Made by a program: the position numbers and the translations under genes
Notes under the pieces: generated by a model
Seen by the model: the letters and a program-made list of their open reading frames with translations, nothing else
Databases searched by the model: none
Told to the model about the DNA's origin: nothing
Assembly: GCA_963823565.1 (NCBI GenBank)
Contig: CAWGLR010000001.1
Span: forward strand, 1,193,309 to 1,257,308
Length of the DNA stretch: 64,000 nt
Direction: 5' to 3'
Source: RHKX01 sp963823565
GTDB lineage: Bacteria; Actinomycetota; Thermoleophilia; Solirubrobacterales; 70-9
Part shown: positions 59,135-64,000 of the stretch, piece by piece
How the letters are laid out: each line of letters begins with the position of its first letter
How positions within the stretch are numbered: position 1 is the stretch's first letter

Positions 59135-60010
59135 GTGCATCGCTTCATCGCCGCGGAGAAGGTGAACCATTCGGTCGCGACCCTCTGCCGGGTGCTCGAG
59201 GTGAGCCGCTCCGGCTACTACGCAGCCCAGCGACGGCCCGCCTGCAGGCGGGCCGTCGAGGATCTGCGCTTGGGCGAGCTGATCGCCGCCGAGCACAAGC
59301 GCAGCCGCAATACCTACGGCGCCCCGCGGATCCACACCCAGCTGACTCGCGCCGGCGAGCGGGTCGGCAAGAAGAGGGTTGCCCGGCTGATGCGTCAGCG
59401 CCGGCTCTCCGGCTTGGTTGCGAGGCGCAGGGGCAAGACGACGATCCGCGTCCCCGGCGTCGCGACCTCTCCGGACCTGGTCCGCCGCGAGTGGAACCCG
59501 ACCGAGCCCAACCGGCTCTGGGTCGCCGACATCACCTACGTCCGCACCTGGGAGGGCTGGCTCTACCTCGCCGCGGTCGTCGACTGCTTCAGCCGCAAGG
59601 TCGTCGGCTGGTCGATCGCCGACAACCTCCGCGCCGAGCTCGTCGTCGACGCGGTCGAGATGGCGATCAGTCGCCGCCGGCCCGAGGCCGGCCTCGTCCA
59701 CCACTCCGATCACGGCTCTCAATACGTCTCGCTGGCGATGGGCAACCACCTCAAGGAGGCCGGGATCGACACCTCGATGGGATCGAAGGGCTCGCCGCTC
59801 GACAACGCGGTCGCGGAGTCGTTCTTCGCGACCTTCAAGAAGGACCTGATCAACCGGCGCAGCTGGCCTGAGAAGAACGAGTGTCGTTCGGCGATCTTCG
59901 AGTGGATCGAGGTCTTCTACAACCGGATCCGCCTGCACACGACGATCGGGAGCTACGCTCCCGCCGAGTTCGAGAGCCTCCGGCTCTCGGGATCAAAGGA
60001 AGCGGCTTGA
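59135..60010 (+). CDS. IS3-family transposase OrfB (DDE integrase domain)
   Basis: 291 residues. HTH_21 region (SRSGYYAAQRRPA, NTYGAPRIHTQL) then the rve core with the DDE triad: Asp in VADITYVRTWEGW, Asp in VHHSDHGSQYVSL, Glu in DNAVAESFFATFKKDL. The C-terminal IEVFYNRIRLHTTIG is intact. It appears functional when fused with OrfA by frameshift. A GTG in the same frame at 59135 would serve separate translation. Confidence 0.93.
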   Translation: MHRFIAAEKVNHSVATLCRVLEVSRSGYYAAQRRPACRRAVEDLRLGELIAAEHKRSRNTYGAPRIHTQLTRAGERVGKKRVARLMRQRRLSGLVARRRGKTTIRVPGVATSPDLVRREWNPTEPNRLWVADITYVRTWEGWLYLAAVVDCFSRKVVGWSIADNLRAELVVDAVEMAISRRRPEAGLVHHSDHGSQYVSLAMGNHLKEAGIDTSMGSKGSPLDNAVAESFFATFKKDLINRRSWPEKNECRSAIFEWIEVFYNRIRLHTTIGSYAPAEFESLRLSGSKEAA

Positions 60011-60027
60011 ACCCAAGCCGGAAACTG

Positions 60028-60050
60028 TCCACCGGAACGGGTCAGGTCCA
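60028..60050 (-). repeat. IS right terminal inverted repeat
   Basis: Read from the outer edge inward on the minus strand it begins TGGACCTGACCCGTTCCGGT, then GGACA. The first 13 bases match the left end exactly. Confidence 0.8.
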
Positions 60051-60068
60051 AGTCTCTGCGATGCCATG

Positions 60069-60096
60069 CACCTGCTCAGTCGCTCTTGAGCAGGTG
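60069..60096. terminator. Perfect 10-bp stem-loop right of the IS
   Basis: CACCTGCTCA and TGAGCAGGTG enclose an 8-nt loop, 18 bp beyond the IS right end. It could be a terminator or part of a recombination site. The remaining 60097-60230 interval shows no gene. Confidence 0.5.
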
Positions 60097-60230
60097 GTTC
60101 TGACGCCCGCCGTTCCCTAAAGCCAGGCGCTCTACTGTCGGGTCGTGCCGCCAGGTGTCGTCGCCGCGGATCATCAAGGGGCTGAGGGCGGCCGAGCCCG
60201 CGGTCCGTCCGACGGCCGATCGCCTCAGGC

Positions 60231-61230
60231 TCAGGGAGTGATCCCCATGTCGTCATGCTTGACGACGTCGGCGAACTCGATGACGCCGTCGGGCGTGACC
60301 CAGTAGTGCAGGCGAGGCGCTGAGGGCTGGTTTCGCTTTACGGCGCATCGCCAGGCGAGCGCACCGTCCCCTCGCGACCGCTGCGGGTCGGAGCCACCGT
60401 GACCGGTGCGCAGCTTGTGGAGCTCGAGGCCGTCGATCGCCGGTGCTCGGCCGCAGGCGATCATCGCGCAGATCCACGCGACCCGCTCGACCGAGGCGCC
60501 TGCGACCGCGTCGTTGCTCGCCAAGAGGTTGGGCCCCAACCGGTAGGGCCGGAGCGGGGACGAGAGGCGGTCATCGTGGGTCAGGGAATCTGCCCACCGT
60601 GCCACAACGAGGATGTGGAAGGCCGCCTCCGGGTCAGCGTCCCGTTCGGTCGTCTCCTGACTTCCGCGGGAGCCAACCGTACGCAGGAGCTTGCGCAGGT
60701 GGACTGCGGCATCCTCGGCCCGCTCGGCGCGTTCGGTGAGGGCACCGACATCCGAGCGCAACTCGGCGATCTCTGCCCTCGCCCTTTCGAGGCTTTCCCT
60801 GGCTCGATCCAGATCGCGCTTGGCGACGACCAGCTCGGGATCAGCCTCATGCGTAGACGCGGGCGGTCCTTCTTCCCAACGACGCCTCAGCAATTCGAGC
60901 GTCTTGGCGCCGTACGTGCCATAGGGATCATGGATGAGTGGGTGGTCGTAGGGGTCGCTCGTCGCGCTCACGCCTGGCCACCAGATTCGCGCGGCGCCAC
61001 CGAAGACGGCAAGCTTCTTCGGGAGCAGTTCCTCAAGCTGCCTTGTGCGGAAGCTCGTGGTCATGAAGTCGACGCGAGCGCCGACGCCGACGATCGCCTC
61101 GACCTCTTCTCGATCGAGTGCCGGTTTCCGGTTCGCCTGGCCGGGAGGTGAGCAGAACGAGCGGATAGCTGCGATCGGGATCCATCACCTCGGCCGCGTA
61201 CCGCTCTGGATCTGAAATGACGTCGGTCAT
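60231..61230 (-). pseudogene. Unknown coiled-coil protein partner of the RecB-like nuclease, one +1 shift
   Basis: ATG 61230 (overlapping the nuclease stop) reads TDVISDPERYAAEVMDPDRS; an extra G at about 61134 breaks the frame, after which it continues KPALDREEVEAIVGVGARVD, then FRTRQLEELLPKKLAVFGGA with a striking ARIWWPG motif, a Glu/Arg coiled coil (AKRDLDRARESLERARAEIA) and a C-terminal beta-rich segment (APRLHYWVTPDGVIEFADVV). Corrected length is about 333 residues. Not recognised. Translational coupling to the nuclease suggests a shared function in nucleic-acid processing or defence. Confidence 0.55.
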
Positions 61231-62753
61231 CGGGTGCGAGCACCGCCTTCCTTCCGCAACCACTCCATCACCGCCCACGTCGCCTCTAGGTCCTCGCGGT
61301 TATAGGCGAGGATCTCGTCCATGATCGCGGCGCGTTTCGCTTCGTCAGCCGTCTCGGTCGCCTCGATGTAGCGGGCCATCGACCACTCGCCGCCGGACTC
61401 CTCGAGCTGGCGCTCGTATCCGGTCAACGTCTCGATCTCCTTGAGGCCGTAGCCGGAGAGGGGTACGGCGACGGAGTCGCGGGTGATCGGGAGGAGGTCG
61501 AGCAGGTTGTCGAGGACGCGGCGGCCGACGCCGTCGCGGTCGCCATAGCGTTCGAGGTAGAGGTTGATCTTGGTGCGCTCGTAGGTGGCCCAATGGACGA
61601 AGGGGACGTCGCCGTGCTCGGCGAAGATCGCGGCCGCCTCGCGGAGGAAGGCCTCCCAGCCGTCGCGGTCGCCCCTGCCACCGAAGCCGGCGACGCCGGC
61701 GCGGAACTCGGCGGCGCCGGCGCCGAAGGGCTGCATGCCCCAGATGTAGATCTTCTCGATCTCGTCGACGGTCGGAGGCATGCCCTCGAGGTCGAACATC
61801 ACATACGTGTCGTGCTCGGGGATCTCGGGCTTCTTGATCAGGATCGGTCGCCCCTCGGCGAGCGCGCGGGCGTTGGTCAGTAGCCGCTCGGCTCGGTCGC
61901 CGACCGGACGCATCTCGCCGCTCCAGGTTGGCCGCTCGACCGCAGCGAGCCCCTCAGGCCCGTAGTCGCGCAGCAGCGTCGGGATCGAGTGGACCTCGCG
62001 GCGGTGGAGCTCGTCGATCAGCGCCTGGTCGGCGAACGGGATCAGGCCGACGTCCAGTCGCTCCTGCGCCCGCGGCCAGCAGCGCGAGCGGAAGCCGCAG
62101 CCCCCGCACTTGCTCACTCCGACATGCTCGTCGGGCGGCTCCTCGGCCATCAGCCGGTACTCGAGGATCCGCTCGAACGCAGCGAGGGCATCGCCGCCGC
62201 CGCCGTACTCGACGTCGAGGATCTCGCCGCGGCCGCTGTGGACCTGGAGCGCGACCGGCGCCTCGCCGAAGGTCTGCTCGTAGAGCCAGCCGTAGGCCTC
62301 GAGCTGGAGCCGCACGTGCTCCTGCCCGGGCCCGACCCTCGTGTTCAGCTTCGAGTCGCGGATCGCGTAGCCGCGGCGGGCGGGCAGCATGAAGTCGGGG
62401 AGGCCGACGATCCAGATCTCCCGCCCGGCGAGCGTGGCCCGAGCCTGCAGCCGGCCTTGGTAGATCGCCCGCTCGCCGGCCTCGACGGCGGCGATGGTCG
62501 CCTCGGCCTGCTCCTCGCGCGGCAGCTCGCCGATGTCGACCGCCTTCGGGAAGCGGGTTAGGTGCCGGCGCTCGTGTTCGAGGCCCAGCCGCATCAGGAC
62601 TTCGGCGAAGACACCCGGCGGGGCCTCCTCTTCCCCCTGCTCACGCAGCCACACGCGCAGCCCGCAGCGTGAGGGCCGCAGGTAGCCGTAGAAGTCGCTC
62701 GCGACCAGCCGCCGCTCGGGTCCCTCCCTGGTCGGCTGCTCCACGGCAGCCAT
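61227..62753 (-). CDS. TM0106 family RecB-like nuclease
   Basis: 508 residues from ATG 62753. An N-terminal PD-(D/E)XK nuclease (VASDFYGYLRPSRCGLRVWL; catalytic Asp..DSK in RRGYAIRDSKLNTRVG) is bracketed by one Cys near the N-terminus and a trio in VSKCGGCGFRSRC, the Cas4/AddB-type 4Fe-4S pattern. An HhH-like region (IPTLLRDYGPEGLAAV) leads to a C-terminal RNase H-like exonuclease domain (YVMFDLEGMPPTVDEIEKIY, FVHWATYERTKI, ILAYNREDLEATWAV). Such proteins are predicted DNA-repair or defence nucleases. It overlaps the gene downstream by 4 bp. Confidence 0.85.
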   Translation of the reverse strand: MAAVEQPTREGPERRLVASDFYGYLRPSRCGLRVWLREQGEEEAPPGVFAEVLMRLGLEHERRHLTRFPKAVDIGELPREEQAEATIAAVEAGERAIYQGRLQARATLAGREIWIVGLPDFMLPARRGYAIRDSKLNTRVGPGQEHVRLQLEAYGWLYEQTFGEAPVALQVHSGRGEILDVEYGGGGDALAAFERILEYRLMAEEPPDEHVGVSKCGGCGFRSRCWPRAQERLDVGLIPFADQALIDELHRREVHSIPTLLRDYGPEGLAAVERPTWSGEMRPVGDRAERLLTNARALAEGRPILIKKPEIPEHDTYVMFDLEGMPPTVDEIEKIYIWGMQPFGAGAAEFRAGVAGFGGRGDRDGWEAFLREAAAIFAEHGDVPFVHWATYERTKINLYLERYGDRDGVGRRVLDNLLDLLPITRDSVAVPLSGYGLKEIETLTGYERQLEESGGEWSMARYIEATETADEAKRAAIMDEILAYNREDLEATWAVMEWLRKEGGARTR

Positions 62754-62776
62754 CGTCGCGGAGGCGGCGGGAGGCG

Positions 62777-63112
62777 TCAACGCTCCTCGTCGGTCTGGAG
62801 CGTCCGCAGGTCGCCCCAAAGACGCGAGTAGACGGCGGCGCGTTCATGTCCCTGCTCCACGGCGACCGCGCTCTTGAAGTTCCCGTAGTCGATCTCGGAG
62901 GCGAACTGCGCCACCGCGCTCACCCACTCGGCGCGGGTGACGACGGCGCGGTGGCGGTAGTCGGCGTCGAGGTCCTCGAACGGCTCGATCTCGGGGATCT
63001 GGCGGCGCAGCGCCTCGATGTCCTCCCGTGTGCGCGCCCGGACGAGCACGTGCTCGTCGCTCGTCCGGTGCGCGACCGCGCTGTAGAAGCCCTGGGTGGT
63101 CACGAGCCACAT
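62777..63112 (-). CDS. Conserved hypothetical protein upstream of the RecB-like nuclease
   Basis: 111 residues from ATG 63112. An alpha/beta protein: WLVTTQGFYSAVAHRTSDEH, VLVRARTREDIEALRRQIPE, AVVTRAEWVSAVAQFASEID, YGNFKSAVAVEQ. Its first 50 residues resemble a small RNA/DNA-binding or sensing fold, but no named family is recognised. It lies 4 bp after the ARPP-1-like gene and 23 bp before the nuclease gene. Confidence 0.65.
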   Translation of the reverse strand: MWLVTTQGFYSAVAHRTSDEHVLVRARTREDIEALRRQIPEIEPFEDLDADYRHRAVVTRAEWVSAVAQFASEIDYGNFKSAVAVEQGHERAAVYSRLWGDLRTLQTDEER

Positions 63113-63116
63113 CGGG

Positions 63117-64000
63117 TCACCTCGACCGCCGCCGCGATGGTGCGGTGATCCGCTGGGCCCGCCGCGGCGCGCCGCCTTCGTCTCCACCGTCGGAGGGGAA
63201 GGCGGTGAGCTGGACGAGCTCGTCCTCCGCGATCAGAGCGGAGCCCTCGACGCCGTTGTCCTCGAAGCGTGCCGTCCCGCCGAGGCCGGGCCCGGCGGAC
63301 AGCGAGCCGGGGTGGGCGTCGCAGGCGAGGAGGGTGAAGCCGCGGACGGTGGCGGCGTCGACCGGAGGAGCCTCGACGATTTCCCCGACCCCGTTCTCAT
63401 AGGCGAGCGCGTCGAGCGCGTAGCCCTCGACGATCGCCGGCTGCAGGGCGACGAAGACGTCGGGGCGCCCGACGAGGTCGAGCATCGAGATCCGCCCGCC
63501 GATCACGGCGACGGCGCCGCACTGGCGGTCGTGGAGCGCGATGCCCTCGCGGAGCCGGGAGAGCGCATCGCGGCGCTGCTCGTAGATGTCGCTCATCGCC
63601 CCGGTGGGGGAGTGGGCGTCGAGCTCGGCGCCGCGGCCGCGAACCTCGTCCCAGACCTCGGCCTGGTCGGCGCGCGCCTCGAGCCCGGCGGCGGCGTTCA
63701 GCCGCGCCCGCCTGCTCTTCAGCTTGCGCATGCGCGGATCGGCCGTCTGCGAGGAGGGCCGGAAGCGCTCGCGATGGCGGCGGCCGTCCCAGCGGCCCTG
63801 CTCGACGCAGCTCACCGGGATTCGCGTCTTCGACCGCGCGGCGACGAGGATCGAGACGTCGAGCACCCGGTTCTGCTGGGCGCCGATCACCTCCTCGCCC
63901 TCGTAGAGGAGGACCGGCTTGCCGCCTGTGTTGTGGACGACGAGGTCGTTGACGGAGGCGCCGCCCTCGAGCTCGGTGATCGCGACCCGCTCATGGGCGG
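63117..64000 (-). CDS. ARPP-1-like domain protein, 5' part beyond the window
   Basis: 294 residues seen; the start lies to the right of the window. Recognisable segments are HERVAITELEGGASVNDLVV, HNTGGKPVLLYEGEEVIGAQ, QNRVLDVSILVAARSKTRIP, VSCVEQGRWDGRRHRERFRP and AVIGGRISMLDLVGRPDVFV. These match the ARG/rhodanese/phosphatase-associated (ARPP-1) domain family found in conflict and stress systems. The C-terminal 20 residues are basic. First visible gene of the group at 60.2-64 kb. Confidence 0.7.
   Translation of the reverse strand, partial: AHERVAITELEGGASVNDLVVHNTGGKPVLLYEGEEVIGAQQNRVLDVSILVAARSKTRIPVSCVEQGRWDGRRHRERFRPSSQTADPRMRKLKSRRARLNAAAGLEARADQAEVWDEVRGRGAELDAHSPTGAMSDIYEQRRDALSRLREGIALHDRQCGAVAVIGGRISMLDLVGRPDVFVALQPAIVEGYALDALAYENGVGEIVEAPPVDAATVRGFTLLACDAHPGSLSAGPGLGGTARFEDNGVEGSALIAEDELVQLTAFPSDGGDEGGAPRRAQRITAPSRRRSR

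Larger units (their letters stand above)
58770..60050 (+). mobile_element. IS3-family insertion sequence, apparently complete
   Basis: 1,281 bp bounded by imperfect terminal inverted repeats starting TGGACCTGACCCG. It has orfA and orfB in the IS3 arrangement with orfB in the -1 frame. Its left end interrupts the integrase gene. No matching target duplication is seen (flanks GAC and AGT), so it may have recombined or caused an adjacent deletion. Confidence 0.9.

Overview
The window is chromosomal DNA of very high GC content from an actinobacterium. The gene order around dnaA (parB-parA-rsmG-jag-yidC-yidD-rnpA-rpmH, then dnaA-dnaN-recF-dciA-gyrB-gyrA) is that of an actinobacterial replication-origin region, and the origin-proximal PASTA-kinase/FHA/PP2C/RodA/PBP cluster is also actinobacterial. 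GyrB carries the extra domain usually seen in Gram-negative bacteria, and several families (CARDB-type membrane protein, DUF4446, ARPP-1-like) recall Thermoleophilia/Solirubrobacterales. That placement is an inference. No rRNA, no CRISPR array and no complete prophage were seen.

Layout. 0-4.2 kb: the 3' end of purM, a glyoxalase remnant, a DsbA-like protein, a frame-disrupted Ser/Thr kinase and a secreted protein. 4.2-14.1 kb (minus strand): a tightly overlapping envelope-growth operon, kinase-fhaA-fhaB-pstP-ftsW/rodA-pbpA-pknB-ddl. 14.3-17.5 kb: a CARDB-like membrane protein, DUF4446, pheA and an HNH nuclease. 17.6-18.7 kb: a methyltransferase followed by a 14-codon ORF with an almost perfect anti-16S Shine-Dalgarno. 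18.8-29.3 kb (minus strand): gyrA (with an intein), gyrB, dciA, recF, dnaN and dnaA. 29.5-34.1 kb (plus strand): rpmH to parB, with two parS sites inside the yidD reading frame. 34.2-43.0 kb: tRNA-Ile, a bifunctional nuclease, a second ddl with an aminotransferase, and an envelope-type cluster (phosphodiesterase, GtrA, GT87-like). 43.0-44.5 kb: three genes heavily broken by indels, including an HU homologue. 44.6-49.4 kb: PRC-barrel protein, protease, DUF1232, RecD2 and a membrane protein. 49.3-55.0 kb: a toxin-antitoxin-rich stretch (two VapBC-type pairs and HicAB) around ridA-ilvA and a PLP decarboxylase. 55.1-60.2 kb: a broken recQ ending 7 bp before a 3' tRNA-Arg(ACG) fragment, then a secreted cargo gene, a truncated tyrosine recombinase and an intact IS3-family element, i.e. 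the remains of a tRNA-targeted integrative element. 60.2-64.0 kb: a four-gene minus-strand group around a TM0106-type RecB-like nuclease with three poorly characterised partners.

A general caution: many well-conserved genes (kinase at 1.9 kb, HU, ridA, decarboxylase, recQ, the gene at 60.2 kb) are interrupted by single-base indels, mostly +1 G/C, while their residues remain conserved. This looks more like sequence error than decay; those genes are marked as disrupted, and corrected reading frames are described in each entry.
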